64,000 nucleotides of DNA from Silvibacterium dinghuense (GTDB lineage: Bacteria > Acidobacteriota > Terriglobia > Terriglobales > Acidobacteriaceae). The notes under the pieces are model-generated. The model was not told where the DNA came from, searched no databases, and worked only from the letters and a program-made list of their open reading frames with translations. The DNA lies in the NCBI RefSeq assembly GCF_004123295.1, contig NZ_SDMK01000002.1, forward strand, positions 1,012,784 through 1,076,783, in the 5' to 3' direction. The first letter of the stretch is position 1. Each line of letters starts with the position of its first letter. The position numbers and the translations under genes were made by a program. Positions 47,615-56,288 of this stretch are shown in pieces.

Positions 47615-48394
47615 ATGCCCTTCGCCACGATCGACGATGCAGCCAAGCGAGGCGTAAACGCCGTCCAGCAGTATTCGCTGCTCTCGGCGCGCGCGCTCGG
47701 CAACCTCTTCCGGCGCCCTTTCTATGGCGCGGATATCATCACGCAGGCAGACCTGATCGGCGTCGGATCGCTGCCGATCGTCATTCTGACGGGCTTCTTC
47801 ACCGGCGGCGTGCTGGCCCTGCAGTCCGCTTCGACCCTTTCGCAGTTCGGAGCAGCGGCAGTGACCGGTCAGCTGGTCTCGCTCTCCATGATCAAAGAGC
47901 TGGGGCCAGTGCTCACCAGCCTGATGGTCTCCGGGCGCAATGCTTCGGGCATGGCCAGCGAACTCGGGTCGATGATGGTCACCGAACAGATCGACGCCAT
48001 GCGGGCGCTGGGCACCGATCCTCTGAAAAAACTGGTGATGCCGCGCATGGTGGCAACGATCGTGATGATGTTCTTCCTGACCATCGTCTCCGACGCGCTC
48101 GGCACTCTTGGCGGCGCGGCCTGCGCGATCTACCTGCTCGGCCAGGACGCCTCGCAGTACTTCCACACGGCCTACCAGTCGCTGCGCTATCCGGACGTGG
48201 CGCAAGGCCTGGCCAAGCCGCTGGTCTTCGGCTTCATCATCGCCTCGATCGGCTGCTTCTACGGCATGAACACCCGCGGCGGCACGCAGGGCGTGGGACG
48301 CGCAACGACGCAGGCCGTAGTTGTCAGCTCGGTGCTTATCATCGCCTCGGACTTTCTTATCAGCAAGTTCATGATCGGGCTCTTCGGGCGCTGA
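47615..48394 (+). CDS. mlaE: MlaE-type ABC permease
   Basis: A 259-residue inner-membrane permease of the MlaE/YrbE family that, with an MCE protein and an ATPase, moves phospholipids between the envelope membranes. Features include RRPFYGADIITQADLIGVGSLPIV, LTGFFTGGVLALQ, and the central GRNASGMASELGSMMVTEQIDAM coupling segment. ATG 47615 has AGGGG about 18 bases upstream and a weak closer site. The mlaF gene follows after four bases. An MCE gene (mlaD) is expected but absent here. Confidence 0.93.
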   Translation: MPFATIDDAAKRGVNAVQQYSLLSARALGNLFRRPFYGADIITQADLIGVGSLPIVILTGFFTGGVLALQSASTLSQFGAAAVTGQLVSLSMIKELGPVLTSLMVSGRNASGMASELGSMMVTEQIDAMRALGTDPLKKLVMPRMVATIVMMFFLTIVSDALGTLGGAACAIYLLGQDASQYFHTAYQSLRYPDVAQGLAKPLVFGFIIASIGCFYGMNTRGGTQGVGRATTQAVVVSSVLIIASDFLISKFMIGLFGR

Positions 48395-48398
48395 CACG

Positions 48399-49247
48399 AT
48401 GGCCACACGCACGGCGGAGTTCGCCGAAGAACAGAAGAGCATCCTCGAGGCGCATCCTGACGCCCCGGCAGTGCAGTTTGAGCATGTCAGCATCGGCTTT
48501 GAGGGCAAGCAGGTTCTCGAAGACATCTCCTTTACCGTCAAGCGCGGCGAGACCCGCATCCTGCTGGGACCGGCGGGCGTGGGCAAAAGCGTGCTACTCA
48601 AGCTTGCAAACGGTCTTCTCAAGCCGGATTCCGGCCAGGTCTGGGTCTTTGGCTTTGAAGTCAGCGCCATGCGCGAGCAGGATCTCTTCCGCTTGCGCGA
48701 ATCGATCGGCACTGTATTTCAGGAAGGCGCGCTCTTCGATTCCATGACGGTGCGCGACAACGTGGGATTCCGCCTGATGGAAGAACATGTGCCCGATGCG
48801 GAAATTGACCGCAGGGTGACCGAGGCTCTGCGCTTTGTCGAGCTGGAACACACGCTGACGAAGTTCCCGGCCGAGCTTTCGGGCGGCATGCGGCGGCGCG
48901 TGGCGATCGCGCGGGCCATCGTAACCAAGCCGGACCTGATTCTCTACGATTCTCCGACCGGTGGCCTCGACCCGATCACCTCCACGACGATTGTCGAACT
49001 GGTCATCAAGCAGCGCGATGTCTCCCATACCAGCTCCATTGTCGTCACTCACAGGCTGCAGGACGCCTTCATGCTGGCCACGCACTGCTTCAACCAGGAA
49101 GCGAAGGCGGTTACACCGCTGCCAGAAGGCGAACTCGATGCAAGCACCAGCTTCATGATGCTGCACCAGGGCAAACTGGTCTTCGACGGCTCGACACGAG
49201 ACCTGGTCCGTTCGGACGATCCGTTCATCCGGAATTACCTCTCTTAA
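48399..49247 (+). CDS. mlaF: MlaF-type ABC ATPase
   Basis: A 282-residue ATPase. Walker A is LLGPAGVGKSVLLK, the signature motif LSGGMRRRVAIARA, and the D-loop GGLDPITS. The Walker B run is LILYDSPTGG: the residue after Asp184, normally the catalytic Glu, is Ser185. This could reduce hydrolysis, or be a natural variant of this group. The remaining motifs, including the switch His in VVTHRL, are intact. It pairs with MlaE; the two starts are four bases apart. The C-terminal region (about residues 235-282) has no clear domain. Confidence 0.92.
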   Translation: MATRTAEFAEEQKSILEAHPDAPAVQFEHVSIGFEGKQVLEDISFTVKRGETRILLGPAGVGKSVLLKLANGLLKPDSGQVWVFGFEVSAMREQDLFRLRESIGTVFQEGALFDSMTVRDNVGFRLMEEHVPDAEIDRRVTEALRFVELEHTLTKFPAELSGGMRRRVAIARAIVTKPDLILYDSPTGGLDPITSTTIVELVIKQRDVSHTSSIVVTHRLQDAFMLATHCFNQEAKAVTPLPEGELDASTSFMMLHQGKLVFDGSTRDLVRSDDPFIRNYLS

Positions 49248-49365
49248 GTCTGCGAGATTCCCCGCATTCCCTGACCGGGGCAGCGCATTCCAGGTACTTT
49301 CAAGCAATCACGAGATAACATTTTCCCTTCCTTCCATGATCACTGAAATCTCCGCAAAGAATTTA

Positions 49366-49395
49366 TTGACAGGGGATTCTCGCAATCATTATCTT
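49366..49395 (+). promoter_or_regulatory. Sigma-70-like promoter of GH43 gene
   Basis: TTGACA (49366-49371) matches the -35 box exactly; TATCTT (49390-49395) after 18 bases is a four-of-six -10. An operator-like palindrome begins 13 bases downstream. The first part of this 223-base gap (49248-49365) shows nothing I can support. Confidence 0.5.
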
Positions 49396-49408
49396 GCGGC
49401 GCCAGGGC

Positions 49409-49424
49409 TGAGAATCGATTTTCA
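49409..49424. promoter_or_regulatory. Operator-like palindrome TGAGAATCGATTTTCA
   Basis: Symmetrical except for one pair across 16 bases, centred on ATCGAT, positioned at the expected transcription start of the GH43 gene. This is the shape of LacI-family operators controlling carbohydrate enzymes. Confidence 0.55.
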
Positions 49425-49470
49425 AAGTTAACGTTTTCTCTGCCGACTCCTTTTTCTGGCTGGTGACTCC

Positions 49471-50949
49471 ATGCGTTTGAAACAACTGCTTCTCTTCTCC
49501 TGTGCGTGTGCCCTGGCAGGCACGGCATCCGCACAGGTCACCGTCGACACGACCACCTCCTACCGCATCGTGAATGTGAACAGCGGACTCGAACTGGCAC
49601 TTGCCGGCGATGCGCAGACCGCAGGTACCAGCGTCGTCCAGGAACCCGAGGGCACACTCGAGAGCGACCGCTGGCAGTTCGCGCCGGAGGGCAACGGCGA
49701 GTACCTGATCGTCAATCTCTACACCGGACAGGTGCTCGGCATCTCCGGCGCTTCGCTGCTGGCCGGCGCAGGAGGACTGGACTGGGCAGACAACGGCACC
49801 AATGATCATCTCTGGAGCGTCATCAGCGCGGGCAGCGGCGAGTACAAGCTTCAAAACCTGAACAGCGGACTGCTGCTCGGTGTATCCGGTGCTTCAACCG
49901 AAGCCGGCGCCGCGACGCTGCAGTGGATCGACAACGGAACGCCGGATCACCTGTGGACTCTGGCGCCCGCGGGACCGGCCTATCAGGAGCCGCTGCCGGT
50001 CGACGTTCAGTACAGCTCGACCGATACGGTCGGGACTCATGATCCTTCCATGGTTCCCTCCTTCTGGGGTTACTCGCTGTTTGCGACCCACAGCTCGATC
50101 CATCAGCATGTGTCTCTCGACATGCGGCATTTCTACGATGCAGGTACCGCGTTGCCGGCAGCTCCGGCCTGGACTAATGCATACACTGCAGACAGCGGCG
50201 ATCTGTGGGCTCCCGATGCCTCGTATCGCAATGGGAAATACTGGCTTTATTACGCGGCATCGAGTTTTGGCAGCGACACCTCTGCGATTGGCCTGGCAAC
50301 CAGCCAGACCGCTCTGCCGCAGAGCTGGAAGGATTCAGGAGGAGCCGTGCTTACCTCGTCGGCGTGCCCTGGCTCGAATGCCATCGATCCTGGGCTGGTT
50401 ACCGATACAGATGGCACGCCGTGGATGGTGTTCGGCTCCTATTACGGCGGCATTTATATCACCCAGATGGATGCCAAGACCGGGCAGGTGGCCAGCGGAG
50501 CGAGCTGTATTCATCTGGCCAACCGCTCGAACAGTCTCGATGCGATCGAAGGTTCCTATATTTCCTACCATGACGGTTACTATTACCTCTTCGTCTCGCT
50601 CGATGCCTGCTGCGATGGCGTAAGCAGCACCTATCACATTGGCGTAGGACGGGCGACGAGTGTAACCGGACCATACTATGACCGGGGTGGACTGCCGATG
50701 ACCGAGGGCGGCGTGACTGTGCTCCGCAGCTCGCAGGGACGATTTATCGGGCCTGGCGGTCAGACGGTGATGAAGGACCGGAATGGCTCCGTGCTGGTGT
50801 ACCACTACTACGACGGCAACAATAACGGGCTGCCATCGCTGGGCCTGAACTACCTGGAGTGGACGGCCGACGGCTGGCCAACAGTTGCTCACGAGCGGCA
50901 GAAGAATCAACAGGCACAACGCGAGCAGAACGAGCAGCAGAGCTGGTAA
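49471..50949 (+). CDS. Secreted RICIN-GH43 arabinanase-like enzyme
   Basis: A 492-residue exported enzyme: signal peptide (to about residue 21, ending TASAQ), a RICIN-type beta-trefoil lectin (about 27-170, with YRIVNVNSGL, YLIVNLYTG, YKLQNLNSG repeats), and a five-blade GH43 propeller. The catalytic residues are Asp191 (HDPS), Asp306 (IDPG) and Glu360 (IEGSYI), the base, pKa modulator and acid of GH43 arabinanases and xylosidases. Arabinan or arabinoxylan is the likely target, by family. An operator-like palindrome precedes it and a terminator follows. Confidence 0.9.
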   Translation: MRLKQLLLFSCACALAGTASAQVTVDTTTSYRIVNVNSGLELALAGDAQTAGTSVVQEPEGTLESDRWQFAPEGNGEYLIVNLYTGQVLGISGASLLAGAGGLDWADNGTNDHLWSVISAGSGEYKLQNLNSGLLLGVSGASTEAGAATLQWIDNGTPDHLWTLAPAGPAYQEPLPVDVQYSSTDTVGTHDPSMVPSFWGYSLFATHSSIHQHVSLDMRHFYDAGTALPAAPAWTNAYTADSGDLWAPDASYRNGKYWLYYAASSFGSDTSAIGLATSQTALPQSWKDSGGAVLTSSACPGSNAIDPGLVTDTDGTPWMVFGSYYGGIYITQMDAKTGQVASGASCIHLANRSNSLDAIEGSYISYHDGYYYLFVSLDACCDGVSSTYHIGVGRATSVTGPYYDRGGLPMTEGGVTVLRSSQGRFIGPGGQTVMKDRNGSVLVYHYYDGNNNGLPSLGLNYLEWTADGWPTVAHERQKNQQAQREQNEQQSW

Positions 50950-50963
50950 TTCGCAATCCATAC

Positions 50964-51002
50964 GCGGCTCCGGGAGACAGTAACAATCTCTCCGGGAGCC
51001 GC
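50964..51002 (+). terminator. Terminator after GH43 gene
   Basis: GCGGCTC...GAGCCGC arms with further pairing inside and small bulges, followed by a T-rich stretch (TTCTTTGATT). It ends before the DUF305 reading frame, supporting a later start for that gene. Confidence 0.65.
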
Positions 51003-51075
51003 GCATTCTTTGATTGCAAGTGACTGTGCTCCATGTTTAGATACAGGCACTTTGAAAAATCCAGAAACGTACACC

Positions 51076-51777
51076 GTGCCCAGGCTGCGCCTCCTGATGT
51101 GCGCAACCATGCTCATGGCCTGTACATGCCTTGCGCAGCAGACACCGTCTGTCGTTGAGCCGGGCGCACCGGGCGAGCCCACACACACGCTCTCTCCGGC
51201 TGCTACGGCGGCAAGCCCGCAGACGCCGAGCGCAGCCGATATCGCGTTCATGCAGGGCATGATCATGCATCATGCGCAGGCCGTGGAGATGACCGAGCTG
51301 CTGCGCACACACGGCGCCAACAAGGATGTGCTCGAGCTGGGCGAACGCATCCGCATCTCGCAGGCCGACGAAATGCTCTCGATGCGGAAATGGCTCAAGG
51401 ATCATGGGCAGACGGCGCCGGATGACGGCGGCATGGCGAATATGCCCGACATGCCGGGGATGCATCACGCGTCGATGCAGATGGCTCCGATGCCCGGCAT
51501 GCTCACACCGGAACAGATGAAGCAGCTGGCCGCAGCGCATGGCAGAGAGTTCGACCGCTTATTCCTGACAGGCATGATTCAACATCATGGCGGCGCGCTG
51601 GTGATGGTAGACCAGCTGTTTGCAACAGCGGGCGCGGCACAGGATGCCGAACTGTTCGACTTCGTCACGGACGTGGACAACACGCAACGGGCGGAGATCG
51701 CAATTATGCAGCACATGCTTGCAACACAATTCGCAGCCCCCACCGCCAACCCTTCCAAGGAGAAGAAGACGCAATGA
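51076..51777 (+). CDS. DUF305 secreted protein, His/Met-rich
   Basis: A 233-residue exported protein. The start is uncertain: GTG 51076 gives a good signal (ending LMACTCLAQ, with a possible lipobox LMAC), and ATG 51097 is next. Two DUF305 half-domains appear: MQGMIMHHAQAVEMTELL and LTGMIQHHGGALVMVDQL. Between them lies a Met/His/Pro-rich linker (MPDMPGMHHASMQM) resembling copper-binding segments. The family is thought to handle metals in the periplasm but remains mostly uncharacterised. Its stop overlaps the LVIVD gene start by four bases (ATGA), so both are translated together. Confidence 0.83.
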   Translation: MPRLRLLMCATMLMACTCLAQQTPSVVEPGAPGEPTHTLSPAATAASPQTPSAADIAFMQGMIMHHAQAVEMTELLRTHGANKDVLELGERIRISQADEMLSMRKWLKDHGQTAPDDGGMANMPDMPGMHHASMQMAPMPGMLTPEQMKQLAAAHGREFDRLFLTGMIQHHGGALVMVDQLFATAGAAQDAELFDFVTDVDNTQRAEIAIMQHMLATQFAAPTANPSKEKKTQ

Positions 51778-53606
51778 AGCCTGGCCGATCCCGACAGCTT
51801 ACACGCATCACCACTCTGGCAGCAGCCGCCCTCGGTACAGTTCTTGCATATGGGCAATCGATGCCCACTCCCGATCCTCGCGTAGGGCTGAAGGCCGGGT
51901 TGCATGATGCGGGGGAAGCGCAGTTCGGCTTGCAGAGGCTGGCGAGCCTGCCGAAACCTGCGCCCTTCGAGCCTCCACCGAGCGCGGCGAACTCGGTGAT
52001 GGCGAGCATCAATTATGCGAATTCGGACATTGCCTTTCAGGGCGGGCATCTCTTCCTGGGCAATTTCTATGGCGTGAACATCTATGACATTGCGCAGCCG
52101 GCGAAAATCTCATTGCTGACATCTCTGGTCTGCCCTGGTGGGCAGGGTGATGTCTCGGTGTACGGCAAGCTGCTGTTCATGTCGGTGGAGATGTCGAATG
52201 GACGTCTGGATTGCGGCACGCAGGGCTTCCCTGCTCCGCCTCCCCCGCCAGCTCCGGCGCCGGGACAAAAACCGGAGCATCCGCTGCCGGCAGCCGATCC
52301 GGCGCGCTTCCGCGGACTGCGTATCTTCGACATCAGCGACATCAATCAGCCGAAGCAGGTGGCTGCGGTGCAGACGTGCCGCGGATCGCACACGCACACG
52401 CTGGTGATGGATCCCAAAGATCCGGACAATCTCTACGTCTACATTTCTGGCACCTCCTATGTGCGATCGCCGGAGGAGCTGGAGGGCTGCTCGGGCAAGC
52501 AGGATGAGGAGAACTCGCGCTTCAGCATCGATGTCGTCAAGGTGCCGCTGGCGCATCCCGAAAAAGCAGAGATCGTCGCGAGCCCGCGGGTATTCTCCGA
52601 CGCACAGACAGGCGCAGTGAACGGACTGTGGAAGGGCGGCAATCACGGCGACGGCACGCAGACGACGTCGCGCACTGATGCCTGCCACGACATCACGGTG
52701 TATTCCGCGATCGGGCTTGCGGCGGGCGCCTGCTCGGGCAACGGGCTGCTGCTCGATATCTCGGACCCGGAGCATCCGAAGCGCATTGAAGCGGTGAGCG
52801 ATCCGAACTATGCCTACTGGCATTCGGCGACCTTCAGCAATGACGGCTCGAAACTGGTATACACGGATGAGTGGGGCGGAGGCATCCAGCCACGCTGCCG
52901 CGCGACGGACCCAAAGAACTGGGGCGCGGATGCGATCTACTCGCTGCATGACCACACGCTGACCGAAGCGGGCTATTACAAGATGCCCGCGCCGCAAACG
53001 GAGATGGAGAACTGCGTGGCACACAATGGCTCGCTGATCCCGGTACCGGGACGCGATATCGAGGTGCAGGCGTGGTACCAGGGCGGTGTGTCGGTGATGG
53101 ACTTCACCGATCCGAAGCATCCGTTTGAGATTGCGTACTTCGACCGCGGGCCGATCGACGCGACAAAGCGCGTGCTGGGCGGCTACTGGTCGGCGTATTG
53201 GTACAACGGCTTTGTGTATGGCTCGGAGATCGCACGCGGCATCGATGTCTTCCAGCTGGTGCCGAGCGCCTACCTGACGCAGAACGAGATCGATGCGGCG
53301 CGGCAGGTGCAGGTAAACGAGCTGAATGTGCAGAACCAGCAGCGTATCGTGTGGCCGCCGAACCTGGTGACGGCGCGAGCCTACGTGGATCAGCTGGCCC
53401 GCTCGAAGGCTCTGCCGGCGAAACAGCTCTCCGCAGTGGAATCGGCAATCGGCAAGGCTGGCAGCACCTCACCGAAGAAGAAAGAGCTGGCAAAGCTGCA
53501 TGCTCTGGGCGCGAAGCTAATCTCCGGTGCAGATGCGGCGAAGTCGCCGGAGGACGCGAACCGGATGAAGGCACTGGGAGCCATCCTGACGACGTACAAA
53601 GCATAG
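51774..53606 (+). CDS. LVIVD-repeat exported protein
   Basis: A 610-residue protein with a signal peptide (about residues 1-28), then a beta-propeller of LVIVD-type repeats, seen in NIYDIAQPAKI, RGLRIFDISDINQPK, LLLDISDPEHPKR and VSVMDFTDPKHPF, each blade typically ending DISDP. The region contains paired cysteines (CRGSHTH, DACHD, GACSG) and conserved His, hinting at a metal or disulfide role. LVIVD proteins are mostly extracytoplasmic, with unknown function. It is translationally coupled to the DUF305 gene, so the two probably cooperate. Confidence 0.85.
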   Translation: MKPGRSRQLTRITTLAAAALGTVLAYGQSMPTPDPRVGLKAGLHDAGEAQFGLQRLASLPKPAPFEPPPSAANSVMASINYANSDIAFQGGHLFLGNFYGVNIYDIAQPAKISLLTSLVCPGGQGDVSVYGKLLFMSVEMSNGRLDCGTQGFPAPPPPPAPAPGQKPEHPLPAADPARFRGLRIFDISDINQPKQVAAVQTCRGSHTHTLVMDPKDPDNLYVYISGTSYVRSPEELEGCSGKQDEENSRFSIDVVKVPLAHPEKAEIVASPRVFSDAQTGAVNGLWKGGNHGDGTQTTSRTDACHDITVYSAIGLAAGACSGNGLLLDISDPEHPKRIEAVSDPNYAYWHSATFSNDGSKLVYTDEWGGGIQPRCRATDPKNWGADAIYSLHDHTLTEAGYYKMPAPQTEMENCVAHNGSLIPVPGRDIEVQAWYQGGVSVMDFTDPKHPFEIAYFDRGPIDATKRVLGGYWSAYWYNGFVYGSEIARGIDVFQLVPSAYLTQNEIDAARQVQVNELNVQNQQRIVWPPNLVTARAYVDQLARSKALPAKQLSAVESAIGKAGSTSPKKKELAKLHALGAKLISGADAAKSPEDANRMKALGAILTTYKA

Positions 53607-53624
53607 AGCGTGTACGGACAAAGC

Positions 53625-53664
53625 CGCAGGCGGACGCGAAAGGGCGTCCGCCTGCGTGTTTTTT
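53625..53664 (+). terminator. Rho-independent terminator after LVIVD gene
   Basis: A 13-base perfect stem (53625-53637 with 53644-53656) and six-base loop followed by TGTTTTTT. It closes the DUF305-LVIVD unit. Confidence 0.9.
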
Positions 53665-53728
53665 GAGCTCTTGGGTTCGACAGCGCTGACCGCAGGCATG
53701 TAGTTTGGTTCTTCACGGACAAACGAAT

Positions 53729-54883
53729 ATGCTGACTGCCTCCACGAAAACAGTTCAGGGGAAGACCGCTCCGGGTTCTCTTGCCGCCAAGAGCCACTAC
53801 CAGGTTCTCGATGGCCTGCGCGGCGTTGCGGCACTGATCGTTGTGATCTTCCACACCTTCGAGCCTTTCTCGAAAGGCGACCACACCAAGCAGATCCTCA
53901 ACCACGGCTATCTGGCCGTGGATTTCTTCTTCCTGCTCTCGGGCTTTGTCGTGGCGTATGCCTACGACGACCGATGGGGACGCATGGGACAGTGGGAGTT
54001 CTATAAACGGCGGCTGGTGCGACTGCAGCCGATGGTGGTGATGGGCAGCCTGATCGGCGCGGCGCTGTTTTACCTGCAGGCTGGGCCGGCCTTTCCTCCG
54101 ATCGCGCACACGCCGGTGGTGAAGATGCTGATGGTGATGCTGATCGGCTGCACGCTGATTCCGATCACACCGTCAATGGATATCCGCGGCTGGGATGAGA
54201 TGCACCCGCTCGACGGGCCGGCGTGGTCGCTGTTCTTCGAGTATGTTGCAAACATCCTGTACGCCGTGGTGCTGCGGCGACTGGGCAAGGCGCTGCTGAG
54301 CGTGTTCGTGTTTGCGTCCGGCGTGTTTCTCATTCACATGGCGGTCACCAGCCGGCACGGCGATGTGATCGGCGGATGGAGCGTGACACCGCATGAGCTG
54401 CATGTGGGCTTTGCACGGCTTCTCTATCCCTTCTTCGCTGGCGTGCTGCTGATGCGGCTCGGCTGGCGCATCCACGTGAAGCATGCTTTCCTGCTGTGCA
54501 GCATCCTGCTGACAGCGGTGCTGGTGCTGCCGAGACCAGGCGGCCCGCTGTGGGTCAACGGGCTCTACGATTCACTATCGATCATCTTTATTTTTCCGCT
54601 CATCGTGGCCATGGGCGCGGGCGCGCTGCATGCCGACGGCGAGGATGCAGGACGGGTGTGCAAATTCCTGGGCGAACTCTCCTACCCGCTCTACATCACG
54701 CACTATCCGCTGATCTACATCTATACGAACTGGGTAGAGAAGGGCGTGATGACGCCGGTTCGGGGCTGGCTGTGGGGCGCGGCGCTGCTGGTGACCGCTG
54801 TATCGATGGCCTATGCGTGCCTGAAGCTCTATGACGAGCCCGTGCGGGCATGGCTGAGCCGGAAGTTACTGCGCCGAGCATAG
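53729..54883 (+). CDS. Acyltransferase family 3 membrane protein
   Basis: A 384-residue inner-membrane protein with about ten helices. The acyltransferase-3 signature LDGLRGVAALIVVIFHTFE starts near residue 28 (the His is the likely catalytic base), followed by the conserved YLAVDFFFLLSGFVVAY and RRLVRLQP segments. Members transfer acetyl or similar groups to extracellular polysaccharides or lipids. ATG 53729 is the likely start; a TTG eight codons earlier is possible. A short hairpin (54884-54897) follows the stop. Confidence 0.9.
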   Translation: MLTASTKTVQGKTAPGSLAAKSHYQVLDGLRGVAALIVVIFHTFEPFSKGDHTKQILNHGYLAVDFFFLLSGFVVAYAYDDRWGRMGQWEFYKRRLVRLQPMVVMGSLIGAALFYLQAGPAFPPIAHTPVVKMLMVMLIGCTLIPITPSMDIRGWDEMHPLDGPAWSLFFEYVANILYAVVLRRLGKALLSVFVFASGVFLIHMAVTSRHGDVIGGWSVTPHELHVGFARLLYPFFAGVLLMRLGWRIHVKHAFLLCSILLTAVLVLPRPGGPLWVNGLYDSLSIIFIFPLIVAMGAGALHADGEDAGRVCKFLGELSYPLYITHYPLIYIYTNWVEKGVMTPVRGWLWGAALLVTAVSMAYACLKLYDEPVRAWLSRKLLRRA

Positions 54884-54966
54884 GCTGAAACCTCAGCTTT
54901 GCCCAACGTTTTCATGCTCTGGTAGGCTTGCTGGTTTCTTAGCATGCTTACCGGAGCGTTTTCTTT

Positions 54967-56145
54967 ATGGCTTTTCCTTTTAAAGGCGTCGACTTTATCG
55001 GCTTCGACGCGATGCTGAACGACGACGAGCGCATGGCACGCGATGCCACGCGCGATTTCATCGAAGACAAACTGATCCCGATCATCGAATCCTGCAATCG
55101 CGAGGGGCGGTTTCCGCGTGAGCTGGTGCCGGAGATGGGCATGCTCGGGCTGTTTGGCGCAAACCTGCATGGCTATGGCTGCGCGGGCATGTCGAATGTG
55201 GCCTATGGCCTGGTGATGCAGGAGCTGGAGCGCGGCGACTCGGGGCTGCGCAGCTTTGTGAGCGTGCAGTCGGCGCTGGTGATGTATCCGATTTACACCT
55301 TTGGATCGGATGCGCAGAAGGATCTCTGGCTGCCCAAGCTGGCTACCGGCGAGGCGCTGGGATGTTTCGGGTTGACGGAGCCCGATTTCGGATCGAACCC
55401 CGGCGGGATGCGCACACGCGCGGTCAAAGATGGTGACAGCTACATCCTGAACGGCGAGAAGATGTGGATCACCTCGGGATCGATTGCGGATGTGGCCGTG
55501 ATCTGGGCAAAAATTTCCAACGAAGACGACCGCGTGCGCGGATTTCTCGTCGAAACAGACCGGCCGGGATTCAAGGCGCACGATGTGCATGGGAAGTGGT
55601 CGCTGCGGGCATCGGTGACCTCAGGTCTTTCGCTGCAGGATGTGCGCGTCCCGGCGGAGAACCTGCTGCCCGGCTCAGGCGGCTTGAAATCGCCGCTGAT
55701 GTGCCTGAATCAGGCGCGGTATGGCATCGGCTGGGGAGTGATCGGCGCGGCCATGTCCTGTTACGACACGGCGCTCCAGTATGCGCTCGACCGAAAGCAG
55801 TTCCACGATGCGCCGATTGCAAGCCATCAGCTGGTGCAGGAGAAACTGGCGTGGATGATCACAGAGATCACCAAGGCGCAGCTGCTCTCTCTGCAGGTAG
55901 GGCGGATGAAGGATGCCGGAAAGGTAGAGCACCAGCACATCTCGATGGCCAAACGGAATAACGTGTGGATGGCGGTGGAGTGCGCACGGATGGCACGCGA
56001 TATTCTAGGCGGCGCTGGCATCACGGACGACTACCCGATCATGCGCCACATGATGAACCTGGAGTCGGTGAAGACCTATGAGGGGACGCACGATATCCAC
56101 ACGCTGATTCTGGGACAGAGCGTGACGGGGATCTCGGCGTTTTAA
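54967..56145 (+). CDS. Acyl-CoA dehydrogenase, glutaryl-CoA dehydrogenase type
   Basis: A 392-residue FAD enzyme. The FAD and substrate segments CFGLTEPDFGSNPGGM and EKMWITSGSIADVAVIWAK, and the C-terminal ILGGAGITDDYPIMRHMMNLE..YEGTHDIHTLILG, match glutaryl-CoA dehydrogenase, where Glu372 of TYEGTHDIH is the general base. The family oxidises and decarboxylates glutaryl-CoA to crotonyl-CoA in lysine and tryptophan degradation; a short-chain acyl-CoA role cannot be excluded. It is cytosolic and alone, with no obvious partner enzyme nearby. Confidence 0.88.
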   Translation: MAFPFKGVDFIGFDAMLNDDERMARDATRDFIEDKLIPIIESCNREGRFPRELVPEMGMLGLFGANLHGYGCAGMSNVAYGLVMQELERGDSGLRSFVSVQSALVMYPIYTFGSDAQKDLWLPKLATGEALGCFGLTEPDFGSNPGGMRTRAVKDGDSYILNGEKMWITSGSIADVAVIWAKISNEDDRVRGFLVETDRPGFKAHDVHGKWSLRASVTSGLSLQDVRVPAENLLPGSGGLKSPLMCLNQARYGIGWGVIGAAMSCYDTALQYALDRKQFHDAPIASHQLVQEKLAWMITEITKAQLLSLQVGRMKDAGKVEHQHISMAKRNNVWMAVECARMARDILGGAGITDDYPIMRHMMNLESVKTYEGTHDIHTLILGQSVTGISAF

Positions 56146-56183
56146 CCTGCTGCATGCAACATTCTTTGTCCGGGGTTTGAGTT

Positions 56184-56223
56184 CCTGCCTTCTCATCCAG
56201 CCTCGCCTGGGTGGGAAGGCAGG
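56184..56223 (+). other. Long leader hairpin before opgC-like gene
   Basis: Arms 56184-56200 and 56207-56223 pair at all 17 positions (two are G-U) around a six-base loop. No T tract follows. It may be a stable mRNA structure or the end of the upstream transcript. Confidence 0.5.
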
Positions 56224-56250
56224 CAATTACGGAAGAAGCCTGCGCAACCC

Positions 56251-56262
56251 GGTAGCGCTACC
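56251..56262. promoter_or_regulatory. Operator-like palindrome GGTAGCGCTACC
   Basis: A perfect 12-base palindrome with a GCGC centre, 26 bases before the opgC-like ATG. The form is common among LacI-family operators. Confidence 0.4.
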
Positions 56263-56288
56263 CGCGTCTAAACAAAGAGACAGGCTTT

